NCBI GenBank assembly: GCA_032209605.1
Contig: JASFXZ010000001.1
Coordinates: forward strand, 44,954,619-45,018,618
Reading direction: 5' to 3'
From: Mactromeris polynyma
Lineage: Eukaryota; Mollusca; Bivalvia; Venerida; Mactridae
Length of the DNA stretch: 64,000 bases
The translations under genes and the position numbers were made by a program. How positions within the stretch are numbered: the stretch's first letter is position 1; every line of letters starts with the position of its first letter. Below the pieces are notes generated by a model that saw only the letters and a program-made list of their open reading frames with translations, had not been told where the DNA came from and searched no databases. Below are positions 36,412-48,700 of the stretch, one piece after another.

Positions 36412-36877
36412 AGTCTGGCCTGTATCTCCTAGGTCAAGGTCACTGAGAGTCTGGCATGTATCTCCTAGGTCAAGGTCACTGAGAGTCTGGTCTGTATCTT
36501 CTAGGTCAATGTCACTGAGAGTCTGGTCTGTATCTCCTAGGTCAATGTCACTGAGAGTCTGGTCTGTATCTCCTACGTCAATGTCACTGAGAGTCTGGCC
36601 TGTATCTCCTAGGTCAAGGTCACTGAGAGTCTGGCCTGTATCTCCTAGGTCAAGGTCACTGAGAGTCTGGTCTGTATCTCCTAGGTCAATGTCACTGAGA
36701 GTCTGGTCTGTATCTCCTACGTCAATGTCACTGAGAGTCTGGCCTGTATCTCCTAGGTCAAGGTCACTGAGAGTCTGGTCTGTCTCTCCTAGGTCAAGGA
36801 CACTGAGAGTCTGGTCTGTATCTCCTAGGTCAATGTCAATGAGAGTCTGGTCTGTATCTCCTAGGTCAAGGTCACTT
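36412..36877. repeat. 36-bp minisatellite, 13 copies, with nuclear-receptor-like sites
   Basis: Units hold AGTCTGGTCTGTATCTCCT and AGGTCAAGGTCACTGAG. Six units carry the perfect AGGTCAAGGTCA; the others carry AGGTCAATGTCA, ACGTCAATGTCA or AGGTCAAGGACA. The order suggests a higher-order pattern of four or five units. It lies 2.5 kb upstream of the LAS2-like start codon. Confidence 0.95.
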
Positions 36878-38318
36878 AGTGACTTACCAGGGCACTCCAG
36901 TTGGGCCTATTTGTCACTATTTAGTGACATCTCTTGTTCAGCTTTAAATCTGCTGTTTATGATATGTATACCAGATAGAAAATTCAACTTAAAGGTGTTA
37001 TAAAATTAGGGCTTTTAAATATTAGTTGAATTTATTACAACAGAAGTGTTTATAAGTTAAAAGTTTGCAGTTTTATACTCAGAATGTTTTCATAAATAAA
37101 TTAACCCCTTTCATTGGTTTGCCCTTACTAAGAGTTAATTCATAAAACAGCTGACGTCATTTATTATGTGCTGTAGTGTTTATGATGTGCAATGCTGTGT
37201 TGTTTTGCCTGTATGTAAGTATTCAGGTACACGAATCATTTTATGTTAATCTTTCAAAAAGTTGGCCGTAGTACTTTTTATTATTACAAGAACATCATTC
37301 TGTTTTTGTATATTTCATGTGTGGATCCAGCAATTTATGTCAGATGGGGAGGGGTCCAACTCCTGGTAAGGCAGCTGATCTAAGTCGGACTTTGGAGTCC
37401 CTAGATTTTTGCAATGTTATGCGTTTTCGTGTGATATAATATGCTTATTTTGGACAAAAAACAGCGAGGCCATTGAATTGGAACCCCTTCTTAATCTGTT
37501 ATTAGATACAGACTACACTATTTTGCCAAAATGTTAAGAAGGATTCAGAACCCCCTTTCACACCCTCTAGATCCGCACATGTATTTAAGGGTTTGGTGCA
37601 AAACCACAGTCAGTTTTGTTGAAGAAGTAGTTATTATAGGTTTTCGCCAAATGATCCAATTATTGTATACATGTTTAGTCATGTTTTAATTTGTACAGTA
37701 TTTAGAAACGTAAACACAGCAATATCAAACATTTTCTGGCTTTCGAGGATTTTGTTCTGTTTAGTTTAGGATTATTTCGTTTGAACATTTACGTTCATAG
37801 ACCATCGATTTGGTTCTCTCAGATTACAGATAGTCTGGGGGGGGGGACCGTTATCCAATGGTTTATATCTTATCTTTGTAGTACTGAAATAAATTATGAT
37901 AAAATGTCCCCTAATCTTTGATTTATTTATGTTAACATTAAAATTGTTGTATCTACATTAGTAAGATATTTACAACTTTGGCTTGTATTGTTTCATTGAT
38001 TTTGTTCAAGCTTTGTATAATTTGAGGATTAATTTCTGCGAGGTGGTATGATTTAAAACTAAATACATTTCACAATTCATTCTTTATCAATATTCCTGCT
38101 TCTTAGACCAAAATTTAATTCATTATGTTACACGTATTATGGTGCAATTATTTTAACTTTCCTTGTCAGTATTTTTTTATTCAAAAATGAATTATGTTGT
38201 TGATTATTTACAACGTTTCACTTTAAATGATGCATTTTTTCTCAACATTGATGTGATGATTATCTTTTTTAATTTTGCCATATTTATTATTATACTTTTA
38301 TTGCACTTTTCAGTGATA
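36878..38318. other. Spacer between two arrays
   Basis: AT-rich, with a run of ten G near 37840. Apart from the MITE at 37317 I see no gene or element. Confidence 0.4.
37317..37581. mobile_element. Inverted-repeat element of about 265 bp
   Basis: CATGTGTGGATCCAG and CTAGATCCGCACATG are inverted ends. The interior has GGGGTCCAACTCCTGG and, inverted, GAACCCCCTTTCACACCC. A hAT-like MITE is likely but no target duplication is clear. Confidence 0.55.
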
Positions 38319-38936
38319 GTACATAATAAATTATAAGAAATATGGTTTGATACATTGGTACATAATAAATTATAAGAAATATGGTTTGATACATTGGTAC
38401 ATAATAAATTATAAGAATATGGTTTGATACATTGGTACATAATAAATTATAAGAAATATGGTTTGATACATTGGTACATAATAAATTATAAGAAATACGG
38501 TTTGATACATTGGTACATAATAAATTATAAGAAATACGGTTTGATACATTGGTACATAATAAATTATAAGAAATATGGTTTGATACTTTGGTACATAATA
38601 AATTATAAGAAATATGGTTTGATACATTGGTACATAATAAATTTTAAGAAATATGGTTTGATACATTGGTACATAATAAATTATAAGAAATACGGTTTGA
38701 TACATTGGTACATAATAAATTATAAGAAATACGGTTTGATACATTGGTACATAATAAATTATAAGAAATACGTTTTGATACATTGGTACATAATAAATGA
38801 TAAGAAATACGGTTTGATACATTGGTACATAATAAATTATAAGAAATATGGTTTGATGCATTGGTACATAATAAATTATAAGAAATATGGTTTGATACAT
38901 TGGTACATAATAAATTATAAGAAATATGGTTTGATA
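38319..38936. repeat. 39-bp AT-rich minisatellite, about 16 copies
   Basis: Units hold GTACATAATAAATTATAAGA and ATATGGTTTGATACATTG; ATATGG/ATACGG is the main variant. One unit near 38415 lacks an A, which shifts the open frames seen on both strands. Confidence 0.95.
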
Positions 38937-39403
38937 AGGTGTACGTTGTATCCTGATATAACTATAGACTAGTAACGAACGAGTAAAACCGCATTGTAAT
39001 ACATGTATAAAATAACAATTTTACAATCCAAACATGTCTCAAGAAATCTAAATATAGATTTTAAGAGAATTTTTTTAATGTTTAAGGTTACTCGCCATCT
39101 CTTGTGGAATTATTTTCACAATTATAAATAAATTCTCCAAGTACAATTTTATATTTTACATTCCTTTCAAGAGTTAGATGAAGTTAAGTTGGTTTACATG
39201 GGACATCATTTTTACCTTAACTTACAAGATATATTTTAATAAATACAAAATTTTATTCATAGTCGGGTTTTGCATAATTGTATGTATTCCTATTATCTGG
39301 CTTGAAAACTAATTTAATATTTACAGGAAACAGAATATAAGAAAGAAATTTCCATTAAAGATGGTATCCACTGAGATTTAAATACCAGAGTTCTCGGACA
39401 ACC

Positions 39404-39755
39404 ATGGCATCTACTCGTAGCGGCAGCACAGTGGGAGCACCATCATCGCAGTACAAGATAAAATGCAATACCTCCTCCATTTTGATTGGTGATCGAGAGT
39501 TTTTGTCGGCGACGGATGCATTGGAGGCGTATTTGAGTCAGTACGATGGATTCGGAGTGTTTACAAATACTACAACCTATAAACGATCTACTAATGACTT
39601 GCTCAACCCAAAATCAGCTCTGCATATGACTGCAGAGAGGTCGATAGAGACTGGGGTTCGAGCGACTGACACTGAATTGAGATTAGCGGATCAGAAAGAC
39701 AGTATTAATGAATCATTATTGAACATGAAGAAATCTGTGACCTTGAAAGCGGAAG
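39404..39755 (+). CDS. LAS2: LAS2-like exon 1
   Basis: Starts MASTRSGSTVG and carries SSILIGDREFLSATDALEAY, the best-conserved N-terminal segment. It ends GCGGAAG before GTAAGC, phase 1. An upstream AG at about 39328 (ATTTACAG) might close a 5' UTR intron. Confidence 0.85.
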
Positions 39756-42700
39756 GTAAGCACAACTTTTGTATTAAGTTTTTGTTCTTGTGACGTGAGC
39801 TTTGTGATTTGCTAAAATTCAGTACTTATAATGTTCTAATGTCATGGCAGTCTGCCTGAACATGCTAGATGAACCACAGGAGTCAAGAGTTATCTTCCTT
39901 TATCCCTTCTGTAGTGTATGGATAAAGGAAGAGAACTTGTGACAATCTCCTGTGAGTTTATGTTTTATCAAACTATTTTTGTCAAATATAATAAAACATT
40001 TCTTGATCCACAGCTAGCTGTATATATTTTGACTGGTCATCACTTTCAATATACTGGTAATTGTGGAGATGCAGTATTTTGAGAACCAGTCTTGATTTTT
40101 TCATTTTTGTTAATGAATAATTCATGGCTTAATCATTGAAGCGGTATGGCCTGTATATTTCTCTGCATCTCCGTGATACCTTGAATTCTATGTGTTGGGT
40201 ATACTGACAAAAATAGTAAATGAAGTTTAATACTGTAATAAATGAAAATGGTTGGCTATGATTAAAATTATATTCATTATCTCCAATTTTAACCCATTTG
40301 TATCTTGGTTTCTTCTTCTTTGAGAGAAACAACTTGCCAGTAATCTAGTGATATGTTTCCTCCGAGTAAACTTTACTATCCTAACTCTTTAGCTAAGAAA
40401 AATTATTACCGCAAGCAGAGGCAAAGAGGTATGTACATGTATTGGTCATTATTCACCTTACAATTCTGCATGACGATTCTAACCAGATTTACCCATTCTA
40501 ACTTGCAATGCAATACATGTATCTACGTACAAAGTCACTGAGGTTGTAAATTTGAGTTTGATTTTCACGTTAAAAACTTCTAAACTCTATTTTTACCAGG
40601 TTCATTGGAAATATTCTCTAAGCAGTGTCCATTACTGAGTAGAGGTTTGTGGAGATTTGGCCAATGTTGTAAATTGATATCTAGAGAATCGTTCATTACT
40701 GTCCAGAACTGAGTGCAGTGGGAATTGGAAAGTAGTTTTTTTTGTGACAATAAATTTGATGTCAATGTATGGTGGTGGGCTGTCAAGGCCTTTTTTGTAA
40801 CTGTTTTTAAGAGAAAAAAATACGATGATGTATCAATTTATTAATTATGGCCTAATATGGAATTGTGGGTATTTCAGCGTTGAAATCAGTCCAGAGATTT
40901 ACAACCTCATCGTCTGATACTGTATGTTATATTACTGCACACATTTATGCATTCATCATGTATTGATAAAAATGCATTTAATTTGGTAAAGGTGTTTGTA
41001 CACAGATAGTTTGATACAATATGTAGGTACATTTGCACATATGTAAACACATGGGTAATTAGTTGCACTTCTAATGAAAGAGCTATTAATAGACTTGAAT
41101 TTTTCCGAATTAAGTTCACTCACAGTTCGCTCACAGTTCACTCTAGGGTTTACTGCCTGTAACATTGAATTGATGAACATAAAATTATTGTCACATTGCA
41201 TGGTAGAATGACTTTTTCGAATTCTGATCAAACATTTTGTCAAACAGGTTGAAAGAAATAATTTTATTCTGTTTCATTGAGTCTGCAGATGATCATGTTC
41301 ATGTGTTGAACACAGGTGGCTGGTGAGTAGCCATGACATTTAAAACTCGCATTTCACTCTGTTCTTATAGTAAGATAAAGGTGTCCAACTTCATACGTAT
41401 TTACAATAAAAATATATACACACATTTGCTTTGACATACTTTTCAAAGCCATTTCTCCACCTATTTTTATCACTGATGTCTTAAAATACACACAAGGGAT
41501 TTATGTTGACAGTGTATATACTCAAAAACTATTCACAAACAGAATAGACTGTTTTTTTTATCGTCAAACATCAAGAATGGCTAGGTCGGACAACTTCCTA
41601 CCGTTAGACCGAGTCGGTATTTTCAGAACAAAACTACTATAAATCGCTATTCACCTGACAAACGACTATATTTCAATAAGAAACATTTAAAAAAGTATAT
41701 TGCAATATCAAACAACTTACAACATTTTTATTCTATGCAGGTTTAAAATGTCATGGCTACTCACCGGCCACCTGTGGTGTTGAATGTTTGGGTTGTTACG
41801 TTTTGTGTTCCTTCGCACGGCACTGTTGTCGGTGCAAACGTTTTGAATAGATGACATTTGTTGCATGTTACCCAGTACTGTTTTACCTTCTTTGTACAGT
41901 TCACACAAACATGGTGGATATATACAGTTCACACAAACAAGGTGGATATATACAGTTCACACAAACATTGTGGATATATACAGTTCACACAAACATTGTG
42001 GATATATACAGTTCACACAAACATTGTGGATATATACAGTTCACACAAACATTGTGGATATATGCAGTTCACACAAACATGGTGGATATATACAGTTCAC
42101 ACAAACATTGTGGATATATACAGTTCACACAAACATGTTGGATATATGCAGTTCACACAAACATTGTGGATATATGCAGTTCACACAAACATTGTGGATA
42201 TATACAGTTCACACAAACATTGTGGATATATACAGTTCACACAAACATGGTGGATATATACAGTTCACACAAACATTGTGGATATATACAGTTCACACAA
42301 ACATGGTGGATATATACAGTTCACACAAACATTGTGGATATATACAGTTCACACAAACATGGTGGATATATACAGTTCACACAAACATTGTGGATATATA
42401 AAGATATCCTAGTTAAACCTTTAATATCTGTAATAACCTGGAATCCTTTAAAACCTTCACTTTTCTGAAAAATCTGTAATGCACTCTCCAAATCTTTACA
42501 CATTTCCAATCAGTTTATTACATCTTAAGAGTAATGAATTTTACATTTATATTGTACTATTCACTTGATATAACTGCAGCCTAATGATGCTACTTGCCTA
42601 TATCATCTTAAATATTTGTGAAGGCAGTCTCTGATTGCCCTGAGGCAGGATCCTGTAAGCGGGTGCTTTGCCCACCTGTCTTGACTGCTTTGATCCATTG

Positions 42701-45700
42701 ATAGTCAACATTAGCCTTTATTTTCTTTTACAGAAATCCCCCTAAAAAACGTTCATTGTGCTAAATTGCAACCTTTGTTAAAACCTTCATTTTCATTGAG
42801 GTCGCTAGGAGGCCTGTATATTTGCATGAACACAGTTAATTTTCTTCATCAGTTGAAGATGCCTTGAACAAATCACAAGACCTAATACGACAGATCAATA
42901 CAGACGACTTCCCCAGTAAATCTAACGTTCCTAGTGAAGTGGGTAGCCTAGCAACAGACGTGTTGGTTTCCATTGATCCTACCACTGGATACAACGAATC
43001 CGCTGGTGGCGATACAGGGATGGTTCCGACTTGGAAAAGCAAGCATGTATATGGTTATAAACGTCCGAGAAGCAGACGATCAAAGACGTTGAGTAGTTTA
43101 CAGATTGCTCATGATATGATGGGTCTAACAACTGAACAACCTCAGCAAAGTTTCACTGCACAACCTAATGGTAATATATTACGTAGAGCTGTTATCGATT
43201 TAAACTGTAACGACGTATCGTCGATATATTTTAGCCGATGATTAATATTGATGCAAATTTTTTAAATACCCGACATTTCCGAAATAAGAAAGCCATGAAA
43301 ATAACTTGCAAATTTTGCACTTGGTTATATTATCTCCTACATGCAGCCATGTTAGTACAAGTATGTGTTACTGCTTTGTGAACCATGGTACAACATTTCT
43401 TGAGCTGAGACAACAAATTTTATCAGAGAATTTCAGGACAAAAATTTAGCTGCACAAACTTTTGGTGCACATGTATTCATAGAAGGATTCAAAGATGATA
43501 AAATTAATAATTTTGTAAAAATAAAAAAATGGATATAAAAGTAACAAAAAGTATAGGATAAAATTGTAGGGCATACACACAGAAATATTTAGAAAAAGTA
43601 AGAGATAATAGTCTGTTAACGAAATTCGAAAATATACTCGATATATTGTCATAACTTGTCTTTTTATATATAGATATTGTCAATATGTAAACATACAACA
43701 TTGTGTTTTGTATATTTAAGATCGTGTCACCCAGCATGTTAGGTTCCCAGATGACAATATGGATATACTCAACACTTCAAAACAGGAACCAGGCAAATAT
43801 GATGATGACGTATCTATCCTACTTGGTGACTCACCAGATACATCACGCTTGTCAAGGTCACCAACAAAAAGTCTTAGAGAACGAAGCCGATCTGTCTCCC
43901 CATCTATTCTTAAACGTGAAAGAAAAATGTTTGAGTCCGGTCTCAGAGACAAGCCTATACCAGATTATTATACTGACTTTAACGTGCCTGCTCCTAAGGC
44001 TCCAAGCTGGATTGATACCATGAATACGTCGGATGTGTCAGATTCGGACTGGCAGAAGCGTGATTTTACTGTATCAAAACCACCACCTAGTTGGGTACAT
44101 GACATTGACAATTCAGATATAACGAGTGTCGTATCGGCACCAAAGCCCACTAAAAAGTTGGAATTCCATGATTTACTCCGCCCACTTCCTGTGATTAATA
44201 CTCAAAATAATTCGTACAACAGTGAAGCTAATGATACTCTACCACCTCCTGGACTCACATACAAGGACTTAGTCAGCGATACTCCTAAGTTAAAATCTGC
44301 GAATACTCAACCTAAAGAAAGATCTGGCTCACCGTCTCTGTCAGAGAAACTAGACCTCTTGAAATCAAAGACAACTGCCACGTTGCAGCGTTACCATGAC
44401 CGTATGAAGACCGATATTAATTTGAATTCTCCAGCGAAGGACAGCTCTTTATATAATGGTGATAATGTTAGATGTTCCAGTTTAGACACTAATGCTTTGA
44501 TTGCGGGTATCGCACCTCCAGGAAGAAGTGACATCACTGGGGCCTCACCTATCACACCAGGTATCTCCATTTTCACTGTTTCCTATGATGATGCATTTAA
44601 GAAAGCAATATTTGACTGGATTTCTTATACATGTATTAAGAGTTTTCTCGACTTTCTTTAGGGAAATTTGCAGTTTCATGTTGCAAACATTACCACTTGT
44701 TCCTGTAGAATTTAGAATAAAGAATTTCTTAGAATTGAGATTTTAATTTCCGCATTTTCCACAAATTGATTTCTTATAAACTTGGGTCCAAGTGGTCATT
44801 TCTGTATGTTGCCAGTTTCTTTGATGATATTTTTGTCGTGTTTATTTGAGTAACCTTCAAGACTTGGGGTTCTTCCTAGGATTTGAAAACAGGAGTCCAA
44901 TACCAGGCTTTTGGAAACAGTTACAATCCTTCTATGTCAAAGAAATTTTGTCAGAAACGGGAGTCCCAGGAAAAAATAGGAGTCCAAAAAGTACAATAAG
45001 GAGTCTAGTGAGAACCCTGAGAAATCTAAATTTATTCTCCATTGGTTGTCATGGTTACGCAGATCTGTTGTTTAATTAATAGATAAAATAATACATTTTA
45101 TTACTTACAACAGGTGATCAAGATAGCTTTATTACAAGGGCCGGAAGCCCCGGGAAGTCGAGACGTCCTAGATCACCTGACACAGATATTATACTAGATG
45201 GTGACAGACCTTGGGAAAAAACAGCATCATAGTATGTGTTTATATAATACTTTAGATGAAAGTCCTAGTTTCATGTCTTTTACAATTTAACTTTGACCTT
45301 GTGGGGAATATATTTCTTAGTGTTTGTCTTATATTATTTCAAACTTTCATCTTCAGGATTTGGTACAGATCTGTGTCTTAACAAATACTTTCTGAAATAC
45401 AAAGTGGGGGCTCTATAGGAATCACACATGTTGTCCTGTCGAATCCCGTCACGTCCGGGCCTTTCATAAATCTATTTCTCTCCTAAACCACCTGCTGGAT
45501 TTCTATAAAAGTTCACACAAATGATTATACCAAGCGTAGGAGCATATCATCAGCACTTTCCAGTTGCGTGATATTTGATGGAGTTGTCACCCTTTAATGA
45601 TAGATAATGATGGAAAATTGTGCAAGTACTTGTTCCTATCCCTGATGTATTTCATTATTTGAGATGATTAAATGCATTTAAAACAAAAAAAGGAATGATG

Positions 45701-48700
45701 TGTGCACTGCTCCAGTCTTGTCTTGCATACTTATACAGTCAACTCTCAATACAACGACATTCGTTATAACGGAATATTCGTTTAAAGACACAAATTTGGT
45801 TGGAACGAATCTCTCATTTAATCATTAATCAAATTCAATGCAACGACATAAGGGAAACATGGTCGCTATAACGAGAGTCCACTGTATAAACAATAAGTTC
45901 TACTTGTGTATAATACACTTAACATGCTTCTGTGTTACTTGGCTTGTATTGTGTCATACCCCGTAGTTTATCAATCGTTTCAACCTTGTTTCCATTGATG
46001 AAAGCATGATCTAGTATTGAGTGCATGCACCTTACATACAGTTCTATTATTGGATAACTTCAAAGTTACTTATATTGCTTGAAATATTTAAAGGAATTTT
46101 ATACCCCATGAAGTGATAAGTCCTAGGATTTGCTTACCAATGAAAATTGTTACCAGCTGTTTTTGGCTGGATATGGGAATATATATACTCAAGTTACCAG
46201 CTGTTTTTGGCTGGATATGGGAATATATATACTCAAGTGTTAGTGAAGGTTGAGAAAAATATCAGTCGTCTTTTTTTCTTTGTTTTCCGTTAAAAATATA
46301 TTGATTGTCACCTTTGATAGTGTTTTTCTAAAGTTTACAAATCAGCCATGTTTGATGGTTGATAAGCTAGGTGGGATTTGTTGGGGATTATAGTTAAGCA
46401 TTTATTGAACTATTATCTCGAAATAAGAGATTTTTTCTGCTTAATTTTATCTTCAGTGATATCCACGAAAGCATTTATCTTGTCAAACACATTTTTTTAT
46501 CATCACATGTTTAGTAAAACCTTTAGATGTAATTTTTTGTCACATGCAGTTTAGAATCTCTTTGGAGTAGAACAGAAATACTTAACTGTTATACCATTTG
46601 TACATATGAAGTTTGGCACCAAATTTTAAGCTTTGTTAGACAGATATACATGTATGAATGTACATCAAGGTCCAGTCTGGGTTACCTGCTCCTACCACTC
46701 GGTTATCGGTAGCTATTACATGTAGTACTGTTACGCAGGATAGTACACCAGTCTAGGTTACCTGCTCCTACCACTTGGTTATCGGTAGCTATTACATGTA
46801 GTACTGTTACGCAGGATAGTACACCAGTCTGGGTTACCTGCTCCTACCACTCGGTTATCGGTAGCTATTACATGTAGTACTGTTACGCAGGATAGTACAC
46901 CAGTCTGGGTTACCTGCTCCTACCACTTGGTTATCGGTAGCTATTACATGTAGTACTGTTACGCAGGATAGTACACCAGACTGGGTTACCTGCTCCTACC
47001 ACTCGGTTATCTGTAGCTATTACATGTAGTACTGTTACGCAGGATAGTACACCAGACTGGGTTACCTGCTCCTACCACTTGGTTATCGGTAGCTATTACA
47101 TGTAGTACTGTTACGCAGGATAGTACACCAAACTGGGTTACCTGCTCCTACCACTTGGTTATCGGTAGCTATTACATGTAGTACTGATACGCAGGATAGT
47201 ACACCAGTCTGGGTTACCTGCTCCTACCACTCGGTTATCGGTAGCTATTACATGTAGTACTGATACGCAGGATAGTACACCAGTCTGGGTTACCTGCTCC
47301 TACCACTTGGTTATCTGTAGCTATTACATGTAGTACTGTTACGCAGGATAGTACACCAGACTGGGTTACCTGCTCCTACCACTTGGTTATCGGTAGCTAT
47401 TACATGTAGTACTGTTACGCAGGATAGTACACCAGACTGGGTTACCTGCTCCTACCACTTGGTTATCGGTAGCTATTACATGTAGTACTGTTATGCAGGA
47501 TAGTACACCAGTCTGGGTTACCTGCTCCTACCACTCGGTTATCGGTAGCTATTACATGTAGTACTGATACGCAGGATAGTACACCAGTCTGGGTTACCTG
47601 CTCCTACCACTTGGTTATCGGTAGCTATTACATGTAGTACTGATACGCAGGATAGTACACCAGTCTGGGTTACCTGCTCCTACCACTTTGTTATCGGTAG
47701 CTATTACATGTAGTACTGTTACGCAGGATAGTACACCAGTCTGGGTTACCTGCTCCTACCACTTGGTTATCGGTAGCTATTACATGTAGTACTGTTATGC
47801 AGGATAGTACACCAGTCTGGGTTACCTGCTCCTACCACTCGGTTATCGGTAGCTATTACATGTAGTACTGTTACGCAGGATAGTACACCAGTCTGGGTTA
47901 CCTGCTCCTACCACTTGGTTATCGGTAGCTATTACATGTAGTACTGATACGCAGGATAGTACACCAGACTGGGTTACCTGCTCCTACCACTTGGTTATCG
48001 GTAGCTATATCATGTAATACTGATACGCAGGATAGAACACCAGTCTGGGTTACCTGCTCCTACCACTTGGTTATCGGTAGCTATTACATGTAGTACTGAT
48101 ACGCAGGATAGTACACCAGTCTGGGTTACCTGCTCCTACCACTTGGTTATCGGTAGCTATTACATGTAGTACTGTTACGCAGGATAGTACACCAGTCTGG
48201 GTTACCTGCTCCTACCACTTGGTTATCGGTAGCTATTACATGTAGTACTGTTACGCAGGATAGTACACCAGACTGGTTTTGGAGATAAAAATTTCGGCTG
48301 TTGTTGGAAGATGGAAGATTTTTGCTTGATTTGCTTCCAAAGGTAAAATTGGTGGTAAAGTTTACTTTTGGATAATTGATACTGTTGTTGAAGAGAGGTT
48401 GTAACTTAAGAGAGGGTCACTGTAGCCAGCGGGGTGCTGAAGCTGGCATATTTATTGTAACACAATACTGACATTGTGGGTATAGTTCCAGGGGTCACTG
48501 TAGGCAGGCGGGGGTGCTGAAGCTGGCATATTTATTGTAACACAATACTGACATTGTGGGTATAGTTCCAGGGGTCACTGTAGGCAGGCGGGGGTGCTGA
48601 AGCTGGCATATTTATTGTAACACAATACTGACATTGTGGGTATAGTTCCAGGGGTCACTGTAGGCAGGCGGGGGTGCTGAAGCTGGCATATTTATTGTAA

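Noticed and set aside
43703..44023. Alternative plus- and minus-strand frames inside LAS2-like exon 3
   Set aside because: Shadows of the long exon; only the chosen frame fits the splice phases and the family.
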